A program made the position numbers and the translations under genes. The notes under the pieces are model-generated. The model worked only from the letters and a program-made list of their open reading frames with translations. It was not told the DNA's origin and searched no databases. 64,000 bases of DNA, taken from Tubulanus polymorphus (Eukaryota > Nemertea > Palaeonemertea > Tubulaniformes > Tubulanidae). The stretch covers positions 31,526,001 to 31,590,000 of the forward strand of contig NC_134025.1 of the NCBI RefSeq assembly GCF_964204645.1, written 5' to 3'. Numbering within the stretch: the first letter of the stretch is position 1; every line of letters begins with the position of its first letter. Positions 35,401 to 43,600 of this stretch are shown here, piece after piece.

Positions 35401-36155
35401 CTAAACGGTAGTCCAGTTATTGACTAAAATATGGACTACACCGCAGTCCAGTTACTGATAAAAATAAGGACTAAACTGCAGTCTGCTTCCTGACTAAATG
35501 GACTGAACCGCGCAGTCCAATTACTTGATTTATTAAACATAAATCAGGATTTTCTATGAAATGCATTGGTCTGGAGGCCTACACAGTTTAAATTATTTAT
35601 GTTGTAACTTATCTCTATTGACTGGAATATGAATAACATGATGAACATTTCACAATTTGGACAATATTTGGAACCGAAACCAGGAAATGAAGTTACTTCC
35701 TCGAGTTAATTCTCATCCACCAGAGCCTCTACTCACTATTCAATTCAATTCAATTCAAACTTAATTCACCATAGATTCGATAGCAAATTCAATTAAGTTT
35801 AAGAGTTTTCCAAAATTAAAAAGAGAATCAAAGAAATTGACATTAGATGATATTAGATTTTTTAATTGATGATATTCGAAATAATTGAGATTTAGACAAT
35901 TTGAGATTTAGGAAATCAAATAATGCGGAGATTTGAGATCAAATAATTTCAGATGTTGGAAATCAAATAATTTGAGATGTTCATCAAAAATAATCGAGAA
36001 TTTGAGATACCCAAGATGAACTAATTGAGATTGATGAAGTAGACTTTGTACTTACTCAAATCAAAAAACGCGCCGAGGGTTTCAGGGTCTAGAGTCAGCA
36101 CCTCGGCGCGAACCAGCTTCAACAGTCCCGAAAAAAGGTCATATTTTGTAGACAT
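29421..36155 (-). CDS. Uncharacterised 322-aa basic, low-complexity nuclear-type protein (two coding exons)
   Basis: I assembled this from splice signals. Coding exon 2 runs 36155-36056: it begins MSTKYDLFSGLLKLVRAEVL and ends FFDL plus one base at donor A|GTAAGT. The last exon is 30289-29421, after a poly-T acceptor ending cattccag, and starts with the two bases that complete an Asn codon. The join is in phase and gives 969 nt including TAA. The N-terminal ~75 residues are predicted helical (ending near RRALPGLKNVYKRC). Then come a proline- and acid-rich stretch, basic clusters (RRSPRQK, KSKKKGKRAARPPP), a Thr/Arg tract, KKRRPRPP, RNRKRRLEDEESDDD, a conserved GPGWSRN block and a C-terminal KRRRTQ. 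The basic clusters look like nuclear-localisation signals, which suggests a DNA- or chromatin-associated role. I recognise no family. The C-terminal GPGWSRN and LRRSP blocks are preserved in relics at 1.4-3.5 kb. Confidence 0.6.
30300..32285. other. Intron of the 322-aa gene, unique part
   Basis: This AT-rich part of the 5.8-kb intron has no supported exon. Plus-strand frames at 30869-31081 and 31104-31427 lack homology and splice context. Short repeats of tattcattgtcagc and aggcctat occur at 31480-31900. Confidence 0.4.
32285..32640 (+). mobile_element. tRNA-derived SINE with the widespread marine-invertebrate tail
   Basis: A B box (ggattcgaacctg, about 32391) is followed by the conserved body seen in many marine-invertebrate SINEs: gtgtccccggcaagacactt, ctctccacccag, ggtacctggc, gcggctgctcggatgtt, aagcgctctgagcagcat. 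It ends in an ATT-type microsatellite (attattattttattat). The A-box half is degraded. The recognition of the body is from memory of such elements, not from a search. Confidence 0.6.
33014..33430. repeat. 59-bp minisatellite, 7 copies
   Basis: The unit accttcagaaacaaccgcca, ggggtaagatccatttcac, tcgacactacccgcacctgt has a period of 59 bp. The last three copies carry linked changes (ggtaaaaacc, gttcactactg). An isolated diverged relative lies at 31367-31412 (accatttcacacaatactg, ccttcagaaacaac). Confidence 0.95.
33790..34140. promoter_or_regulatory. GC-rich island with CRE, CCAAT boxes and a B-box hairpin
   Basis: Within an AT-rich intron this block holds a CRE (tgacgtca, about 33909), two gattgg/CCAAT motifs (about 33961 and 34021) and GC-rich sequence. 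At 34076-34126, gtcaaggg and cccttgac form an 8-bp stem enclosing a perfect tRNA B box (ggttcgaatcc). It could be a promoter for plus-strand transcription or a SINE pair. The evidence does not decide. Confidence 0.3.
34196..34748. repeat. 23-bp minisatellite, about 24 copies
   Basis: The unit is tactgagtaaactgtggtccgga with tac/tgc and cgga/ccga variants alternating, so a two-unit (46-bp) higher-order pattern is visible. The minus-strand frames of 118 and 135 residues are artefacts. Confidence 0.95.
34759..34905 (+). CDS. Candidate last coding exon with acidic C-terminus
   Basis: After an AG at 34755-34756 a plus-strand frame is open for 48 codons to TAG at 34903-34905. It reads SVPNEAPTIDRNNESVRNK, a cysteine cluster (CVNCICR) and the acidic end RIRQQLDDEDSDYEPS. 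The charged, low-hydrophobic composition and balanced codons differ from the minisatellite DNA beside it. It lies in the intron of the minus-strand gene, on the opposite strand. No upstream exon was found because the preceding 550 bp is a minisatellite. Possible AATAAA signals follow at about 35090 and 35142. Confidence 0.25.
   Translation, partial: SVPNEAPTIDRNNESVRNKSCVNCICRTAAISRIRQQLDDEDSDYEPS
35300..35530. repeat. About 60-bp repeats with self-complementary motif
   Basis: Units of gactaaaatatggactacac plus cgcagtccagttattgact recur four times. ggact and agtcc alternate within each unit, so the units could pair with each other. Confidence 0.8.
35531..36050. other. Intronic AT-rich DNA with tttgagat reiterations
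   Basis: Short reiterations (aatttgagatt, tcaaataatt) occur at 35870-36010. No exon is supported. Confidence 0.4.
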
Positions 36156-36279
36156 ATTCAAAGTTGAAGTTCAAGTTTTAATTGTTGAAGTTGTAATTGT
36201 TGTAGTTGTCGTTGTACTGCTGCTGTTGCTTTTATAACTGTTGCTTTTTTAACTGCTGCTGTTGATGCTGCTGCTGCTA
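36056..36279 (-). other. Exon 2 of the 322-aa gene (5' UTR plus 33 codons)
   Basis: The acceptor ttacattgcag ends at 36280. A CAG/CAA-rich 5' UTR of 124 nt runs to the ATG at 36155. The donor is at 36055. Within the coding part a perfect 10-bp inverted repeat (36069-36078 and 36101-36110, CGCGCCGAGG with CCTCGGCGCG) could form a stem of 10 GC-rich pairs around a 22-nt loop. The exon is far more GC-rich than its surroundings. Confidence 0.55.
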
Positions 36280-36877
36280 CTGCAATGTAAAAACAATCTT
36301 ATTAAAATCAAGAAAATCGAAAATTATTGACTCTAAGAAATAGCTAAATCGAGTTTCTATTAAGTAATAATAATAATTAACGTTAAATTATTGGGTGTCA
36401 TAATTTTCTAAATATTAAATATAGAAGCCACCAGAATTAAGTTGAACGACGCTTCGAATGAAAGGTTTCTATGGATTCGAGTCATGGTTGAATAGACTGA
36501 GCTGTCTGTGTATTACACCTAGGCATGTCAACTAGCCGCTTTAGCGCGTAGATCTGAACAGCAGAAAAACTGCTTCCGAAAATTTCATAAATAAATTTTA
36601 TCAATTTCCATTTCCTCAATAAAATCACAATAACGTCTTCATTATTTACTTCTAAATATTTGAAACGCCATTTGGGCAATTTTGAGCAAAAAGAACGTCA
36701 AAATGGAAATGTCATAATTAAACACCTATATAATATAATCCGAACTTTCGGAACTTTGGAAATTGTCTTACGTAAAACCGTATGCGAAACCTAAGGGGTA
36801 TGTATGCAATTTACAAGTAAGATTAATAAATAAATTCCATCGAAAGAAATAAAATAAAATGGATGACGTTCGCTTAC

Positions 36878-36960
36878 CTGAAAAATGGCCGAACTGGAAG
36901 GAGGGATCAGCTGACCTGGGTTTTTATACTGACAGTGTGACGTCATTATCCTGACCAATG
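36878..36960 (-). promoter_or_regulatory. TATA/CRE/CCAAT promoter and non-coding exon 1 of the 322-aa gene
   Basis: Reading the minus strand: a CCAAT box in reverse (ATTGG, 36959-36955), a perfect palindromic CRE TGACGTCA (36945-36938), a TATA box TATAAAA (36928-36922) and an initiator-like CCAGTTC (A at 36895), 33 bases from the TATA box. A consensus donor CAG|GTAAGC follows, with the exon ending at 36878. Order and spacing are those of a regulated RNA polymerase II core promoter. The CRE suggests cAMP/CREB-family or ATF control, which is inference. Confidence 0.6.
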
Positions 36961-36984
36961 AAAAGTGCTGATATTCGCGCCCAG

Positions 36985-37320
36985 TGTAGAAAGTCAAAAT
37001 TTTCTAATGGGATTCGAACCCGATTAACGCTACCAAAAGTATTTCGATCAAATCGACGAATTAAATAAAATTTATAATCATTATGATGTGTCCTCAGTAA
37101 ACCCGACTAGAGCTGTTGTTTGCTCATCCGTTTGAAAAACTGTTGGCGATTTATTCTGAAAATCGCAGACCCATACAAAGTTGCATAGCCAACACTAAAC
37201 TTAAAATCCTCTGCGAGTACCACGGGTCTATGGTCCAGTGGTTAGTGAGCTCGTCTGAAGAACTGACGGTCGCGGTCTCGAACCCGGCTGGAAACAATCA
37301 TTCTGTTTTGGCCAAGTATT
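36985..37320. mobile_element. Two tRNA-derived SINE heads
   Basis: On the minus strand a B box (gggttcgaatccc) lies at about 37009-37022. On the plus strand at about 37226-37300 an A-box-like tggtccagtggttagtgag is followed by a B-box-like cggtctcgaaccc. Neither folds into a complete tRNA. The pair flank 200 bp of unique sequence next to the promoter at 36.9 kb. Confidence 0.45.
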
Positions 37321-37389
37321 TTATTCTTTTTTATGTTTCAGATTGTAATGCGGGGGTGGCTTCAGGATGGCTAGAAAATACGGATTAGA

Positions 37390-37895
37390 CATTCTACGGG
37401 ACTGTATCCATGGTGCATTCCAAAAGGGCAGAGTGACGTCCTTTCTTTCTTTCTAATCTTTCTTCGTATCTTCGGCTTAATAGGCAGCCAACCAATAAGT
37501 ATTCGTACTTATTGTAGGTATATGCCGAGTTGGTACTCTTAAGGTTAAAACTTTTAAAAACTTTAAAAAGTTTGATCAAAACTAAATGACAACACTATTC
37601 AAAAGCGTGACTTTTAACCAACAGTTTTTTCACTCTTTCTCGATGATGCCTAGGTCATTGATCCACATAATTTCCTTGATTTTTCGGCTGCAGATACCTG
37701 CTATCACTGCTGCAGTTTTCTCTAGTTAGTGTCCTCTTCGTATTAGTTAAATACTGTTGTTAACTAGTTAACCTATTGAGTAATATATGTTCTACGTTTT
37801 ACTAAGCTCGGTGATGATAATGATTTAGAATGTCTATCTTTCGTCTGGGATCACTTTTTTTAGATATCTCGCTTAATCTATTGAAATTGCCCTCG
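37390..37895. other. Unique intergenic DNA
   Basis: No supported feature. Confidence 0.4.
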
Positions 37896-38310
37896 CCGAA
37901 TTCGGTCTTAATACGTCACCTGCTCACGACCTGCGAGCCTCCAGGTTACCCCCTGCGATACCTACGTTACCGAGGATACCTGTTTCGCGGCCTGTGAGCC
38001 GGTTACGCGCGGAGCCCTCGATACCAACACTGATACCGAGAGATACCGAGGATACCTGTCAGTCTCACGGCCTGTTGTGAGCCTCCAGGTTACCTGCGAT
38101 ACTGAAGATACCGAGGATACGTCCTGTCTCACGGCTTGTAAGCCTCTGGCTACCTAACCACGATACCAAGGATACCCACGATACCTTGGAGTTACCGGCG
38201 GTCTCCGAAATCTGGACGGAGCACTCCTGATGTCGTACGTTTGTGAAGCTATCGTATTGTGACGACCTCCTGTAGAGACACCATCTTGAATCTGGGTTGC
38301 TTTACACCGG
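37896..38310 (-). repeat. GATACC repeat cluster, inverted relative of 7.4-7.8 kb
   Basis: On the minus strand it reads the same blocks in the same order as 7400-7815 on the plus strand: aatctgggtt / gatagc / agtgctccgtccag / ccgccggtaact / ggtatcgtgggtatcc / gtgagac-ggtatcc. The two clusters are therefore inverted copies of one dispersed element about 30 kb apart. Confidence 0.75.
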
Positions 38311-39335
38311 CTTACAACCCAAATCTGTGATCTAACCTAGTACTCGCATGCCACAGTTAACAAGTTCCCTCTCGGGTTTAGTTCTGATATTCTCCGTCAA
38401 TGTTATGTATAGAGGCAGCACCTAACGGTCATTATTTTACACCACTGGTGGCGGGCCGGGGCCAGCGCAACGGCTCAGAATTAGTGACATTTTCTGAATC
38501 TTCAAAGATCTGTAGCTTTCGGGGTTCATGTAAACGGCCAATGGCAGAATCTTATCTTAATTATCAGATCAGACTAGCCTCAGTACGCCCTTTAGTGTCA
38601 GGAGATAATCGGTCCGACTTCATTCGTGTCCCCCTCCCAACCTAAGTCACATCCTGGATCCGACTAACCACCCTTTTAAGTTTCCTCTTTAAAGTCTAAT
38701 CGACTCATGATAAAAGTGAACAATAATGATATAAGGTTAAAAGTCACATTGAACCAAGAACTGCGGAGTCTGGGACAGTGGGACAGCGGGGGTTGATGAC
38801 AAACTGCAACGTACAATCTGTCAAAATGTTTAACTAACATAATTAAATCGACCAGTGTAATGATTACCCAGCAACCTAGGTGAGTTTTAATGCAATTTGC
38901 ATGTTTTTTGTCCCTCGAATCCTAGCAGACCGCCGAAAATATTAAATAAAAAGAAAAAACTGTATATTGTGTATTTTATGTACATAATAGTTTTATTCAT
39001 TAAGATCTGCCTTTGCATATTAATTATTTAACCTACAAGAAATAATAGAAATAATTCACAAGTTTTTATGCGAAGGTTGTGAAACATAGAACATACAGAC
39101 AAGCGATAATAATCAATCAGAGTCACCTGCCACAGCTAGACTCACTCTACGCTATGTGGTTAGTGATTTTTAAAACTGAATATTTCAGTATCTTATTATT
39201 TTTCCGACAAAATAAATTCTTAAGTTATATAATCACACACTAGAGGGCGTTAAAGATGGTTCACACTAAATCAATTATATATAAATACAATACATTTACA
39301 AACATTATTTACAAGAATAATGAATCACCCACTGA
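38311..39335. other. Unique intergenic DNA
   Basis: No supported gene. An 81-codon frame at 38400-38645 lacks homology or splice context. The distal 3' UTR of BIRC6 could reach here (AATAAA on the minus strand near 38995), but that is not shown. Confidence 0.35.
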
Positions 39336-40040
39336 ACCCCCCAAGCCCCTGACCCCTCCTCCCTAAACCCCCTGATCCCTCCTCCCTAACCCTCTCAACC
39401 CTCCTCCCTAAACCCTCCTCCCTAAACCCCTTCAACTCCAATTTTATATGATTTACCACAAAATATTTCTGGCTGAACAATATTTCAATATCTTTCACAG
39501 ATTAAAAATATACAACACAAGAAATCATTCTAATAAAATAATATAACATCATCTTACAATGTTTCATCTTACTATGTTTCATCTGAAACAAGCTTACAAT
39601 GTTTCAACTGAAACAAACTTACAATGTTTCAACTGAAACAGGCTTACAATGTTTCAACTGAAACAAGCTTACAATGTTTCAACTGAAACAAGCTTACAAT
39701 GTTTCAACTGAAACAAGCTTACAATGTTTCAACTGAAAAACAAGCTTACAATGTTTCAACTGAAAAACAAAATCCAATTCATTTTTTTCATTTCATTCAT
39801 TTCTTATTTTTTCTCAAATAAAAATCAGTCAAGAAAATTTTACTGATTCTTGAAAATCAAACATTCTTTTAATTTCAATCGAAACTGAAAGAATCTTATA
39901 TATCAAATGAAAGAGGGAATATAAATCAGACCCCTGTTTAATATGGATCAAACCCCTGCATCAGACCGGGTTTAATATGGATCAAACTCCTGCATCAGAC
40001 CGGGTTTAATATGGATCAGACTCCTGCATCAGATCCAGGG
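39336..40040. repeat. Three adjacent small minisatellites
   Basis: There are C-rich ccctcctccctaaa units at 39340-39430. About eight 25-bp units of acaatgtttcaactgaaacaa lie at 39560-39770, containing the palindrome tgtttcaactgaaaca. About 33-bp units of ggatcaaactcctgcatcag and accgggtttaatat lie at 39940-40040. Confidence 0.85.
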
Positions 40041-40046
40041 TTTATT
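40041..40046 (-). terminator. Candidate poly(A) signal of BIRC6
   Basis: AATAAA on the minus strand, about 172 bases after the BIRC6 stop. Others exist further downstream, so the 3' end is uncertain. Confidence 0.35.
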
Positions 40047-40217
40047 GTAAATCTAAACATCTTTCAAAATACACAATCAATATTAAAGTACCGGTAATAG
40101 ATTTCACAATGAAAACTCGAATGACGGCAAAAATCTGACGACAATATCTCAACAATTGAAAACCGTAACTATGGCTACAATAGAGAATAATTAACAGATA
40201 CCTAACTCAGCTGTCTG

Positions 40218-40697
40218 TCAGCAAAAATCCACCTCATCGTAACCGATATCATTAGATACGGGTAAAACATCGGGGGGTAGCGTAGAGTTCATTAAATAAC
40301 TCTCAGCGGTCGTCGAGACTTTAGGAGTCGCTGTCGATGAATCACTAAAATCAGAACTAGTCGGACTATCGTCGTTACTCGTGTCTAAAGACTGTCCGAT
40401 AGCCGGTCCGGGTGGAGGCGGGGGAGGTGGTCCGGGAGGAGGAACGGGAGGTAACTCGTTCCAATTACTCATCTCATCCCAATCCTCGTCCTCGTATTGA
40501 TCGAGATGATTCTCCTGTGGCGCCACCACGCCGTACGATGGATGAACTACGAGTGACGGTTTCGGCGGGTTGGCCTCGTGAATCGTAGCGTTACTAGTGC
40601 TGCCACCTGCTGGCTCATCTAGATCTATATCACAATCCTCTAAATCTGATGGAGTTTTCATCTTGGCGAATTCCTCCTTCAGTTGATTATAATGTCG
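40218..40697 (-). other. BIRC6: BIRC6 last exon, lineage-specific tail
   Basis: The acceptor is ttttcag at 40698. 159 codons read [18 protein letters not shown], an acidic part ([20 protein letters not shown]), a polyproline run ([16 protein letters not shown]), a Ser/Thr-rich stretch and the end GYDEVDFC, then TGA. Only the first ~15 residues align with the short human tail. The rest is longer and different, and the polyproline might bind SH3, WW or profilin domains (inference). Confidence 0.85.
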
Positions 40698-43600
40698 CTG
40701 AAAATTAACATTAATCCGTTTAATATTAGTTAATTAATTGGTTAATTAGAGAAATACAGTCAAACTTGTGAAGTAAAGTCGTTATCTGATAAGTCCTTCA
40801 TAAAACTGAATCATCTCTATTTTTTAGTCCAATTTGTATTTCTAATTCAATTTACTTATCGTAAGTCATCAACTGTAAAGAGTTCAGCAGTAAGGCTGTA
40901 CAGCTCGGTTGTGCAGTGAGTTTAGGTAACTTACTTTCAGAGCTAAACAGCTGTGGTTAATAGTTCTACCGAATCGTTTATCACCGGTATGCTGTTCTAA
41001 ATCAGAGATCCAATCATCTATTTGATGAATTATCTCGTGTCGTTTTAACCAGAAATGTTTATGAATCACCTACAGAAACAAGATACAACAATTCATTTAA
41101 ATCATGAATTCATTAAGAATGATCTGGAATACAGATTAAGAGACGAGAGGGAGAGAGAGGGAGAGAGGAGAGGGAGAGAGAGGGAGAGAGGAGAGGGAGA
41201 GAGAGAGGGAGAGAGGAGAGGGAGAGAGGAGAGGGAGAGGGAGAGAGAGAGGAGAGGGAGAGAGAGGGAGAGAGAGGGAGAGAGGAGAGGGAGAGAGAGG
41301 GAGAGAGGAGAGGGAGAGAGAGAGGAGAGGGAGAGAAGTGGGGAGAGGAGAGAGTGGAGAGAGAGGGGAGCAGAGAGCAGAGAGTATAGGAGAGAGGGAG
41401 AGAAATGGAGGAGGAGAGGAGAGAAATGGGGGGAGATGGAGAAGAGAGGGGGAGAGATGGAGAAGAGAGGGGGAGAGATGGAGAAGAGAGGGGCAGAGAG
41501 GGAGGAGAGAGTGTAGAGAGGGAGAGGGGAGAGATGGAGAAGAGAGGGGGAGAGATGGAGAAGAGAGGGGCAGAGAGGGAGGAGAGAGTGTAGAGAGGGA
41601 GAGGGGAGAGATGGAGGAGAGGAGAGAGGAAGGGGAGAGGAGAGAGAGTGGAGAGTACAGGAGAGAGAGAGAGGGGGAGAGATAGATGCAAATACAAACC
41701 TGTTTAAAACATGGATCTGGATTTCTCAACATTTCTAACATTGCCCATTTCACAGTTGCTTGTTTAATATTAGCGTCGTATTCTCGTGAACTCGCCGTGC
41801 CAGATAACGTACCTCTAGAACGCTCATAACCGGGTTCATTAAAATACGGTTCAGAAACTAAAATCAGTGACTGAACAGATACTAACACCTACAAAATAAT
41901 AACAATACTGAGTATGAATTTGTAAAATACAGTAGACTCTGTCTCTTACTGCGGTAAAGTTGAAACCGGTAAAATTCTACCCCGAGTTGGTGTCAAATAC
42001 TGAGTAAGAGTTTGTGAAATACAGTAGACTCTGTCTCTTACTGGAGTAAAGTTGAGACCGGTAAAATTCTACCCAGAGTCGGTGTCAAATACTGAGAGTT
42101 TGTGAAATACAGAAGACTCTGTCTCTTACTGCGGTAAAGTCGAAACCGGTAAAATTCTACCCCGAGTTGGTGTCAAATACTGAGTAAGAGTTTGTGAAAT
42201 ACTGTAGACTCTTGTCTCTTACTGCGGTAAAGTTGAGACCGGTAAAATTCTACCCCGAGTTGGTGTCAAATACTGAGTAAGAGTTTGTGAAATACAGTAG
42301 ACTCTGTCTCTTACTGCGGTAAAGTTGAGACCGGTAAAATTCTACCCCGAGTTGGTGTCAAATACTGAGTAAGAGTTTGTGAAATACAGTAGACTCTGTC
42401 TCTTACTGCGGTAAAGTTGAGACCGGTAAAATTCTACCCCGAGTTGGTATCAAATACTGAGTAAGAGTTTGTGAAATACAGTAGTCTCTGTCATGTCTCT
42501 TACTGCGGTTAAGTTGAGACCGGTAAAATTCTACCCGGAGTTGGTGTCAAATACTGAGTAAGAGTTTGTGAAATACAGTAGACTCTGTCTCTTACTGCGG
42601 TAAAATTGAGACCGGTAAAATTCTACCCCGAGTTGGTGTCAAATACTGAGTAAGAGTTTGTGAAATACAGTAGACTCTGTCTCTTACTGCGGTAAAGTTG
42701 AGACCGGTAAAATTCTACCCCGAGTTGGTGTCAAATACTGAGTAAGAGTTTGTGAAATACAGTAGACTCTGTCTCTTACTGCGGTAAAGTTGAGACCGGT
42801 AAAATTCTACCCCGAGTTGGTGTCAAATACTGAGTAAGAGTTTGTGAAATACAGTAGACTCTGTCTCTTACTGCGGTAAAGTTGAGACCGGTAAAATTCT
42901 ACCCCGAGTTGGTGTCAAATACTGAGTAAGAGTTTGTGAAATACAGTAGACTCTGTCTCTTACTGCGGTAAAGTTGAGACTGGTAAAATTCTACCCAGAG
43001 TTGGTGTCAACTACTGAGTAAGAGTTTGTGAAATAAGTAGACTCTGTCTCTTACTGGAGCAAATTTGAGACCGGTAAAATTCTACCCCGGGTTTGTGTCA
43101 AATACTGAGAGTTTGTGAAATACAGTAGACTCAAATACCAAGTCTATTTGAGAATTCAGCTCAGAATATTGAGATGTGTTTTAAATACCTGAAGGAAGCT
43201 TGATGTTTGTGAATTCCATTTCTCTTCCGGACGGCCGTGCCATGTGTTCAGTATACTCAAACAAACCTACAACAATAATTCATACCCGTATAAAACATTT
43301 CTCAGAACGAACTATAAGAAAACAATGTCTGAATAGAAACCGGTCTCTCTTACCTTGCCATCATTGTATAAATTAGGATTGAATCTAACTGTATGATTAC
43401 CGGTAGTTTCTAGATTCACAAGTGGTGGAGAATTTGGGTAATCATGAGGAAAATAGACGTCTAATATAAAACATCCGTTAGCGTACGGTGTATCAGACGG
43501 TCCCGTTATCAATACCTAGAAATATGAAATATAAAACATCCGTTAGCGTATGGTGTATCAGACGGTCCCGTTATCAATACCTGGAAATATGAAATATAAA

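Larger units (their letters stand above)
40935..43515 (-). other. BIRC6: BIRC6 UBC (E2) catalytic domain, exons 36-39
   Basis: Exons: 43354-43515 ([46 protein letters not shown]), 43189-43266 ([18 protein letters not shown] to SSFLQ), 41700-41888 ([45 protein letters not shown]) and 40935-41069 ([16 protein letters not shown] to [10 protein letters not shown]). The Cys in VCLSILNTW, second residue of the 78-nt exon, is the ubiquitin-accepting catalytic cysteine (C4666 in human numbering, from memory). The HPN-equivalent FNPNLY motif is intact, so the E2 is predicted to be active. Confidence 0.93.

Noticed and set aside
41055-41888. Arg/Glu/Gly-rich and Ser/Leu/Pro-rich ORFs of 115-250 aa
   Set aside because: They are translations of the homopurine tract on its two strands. 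Only the end at 41700-41888 is a true BIRC6 exon.
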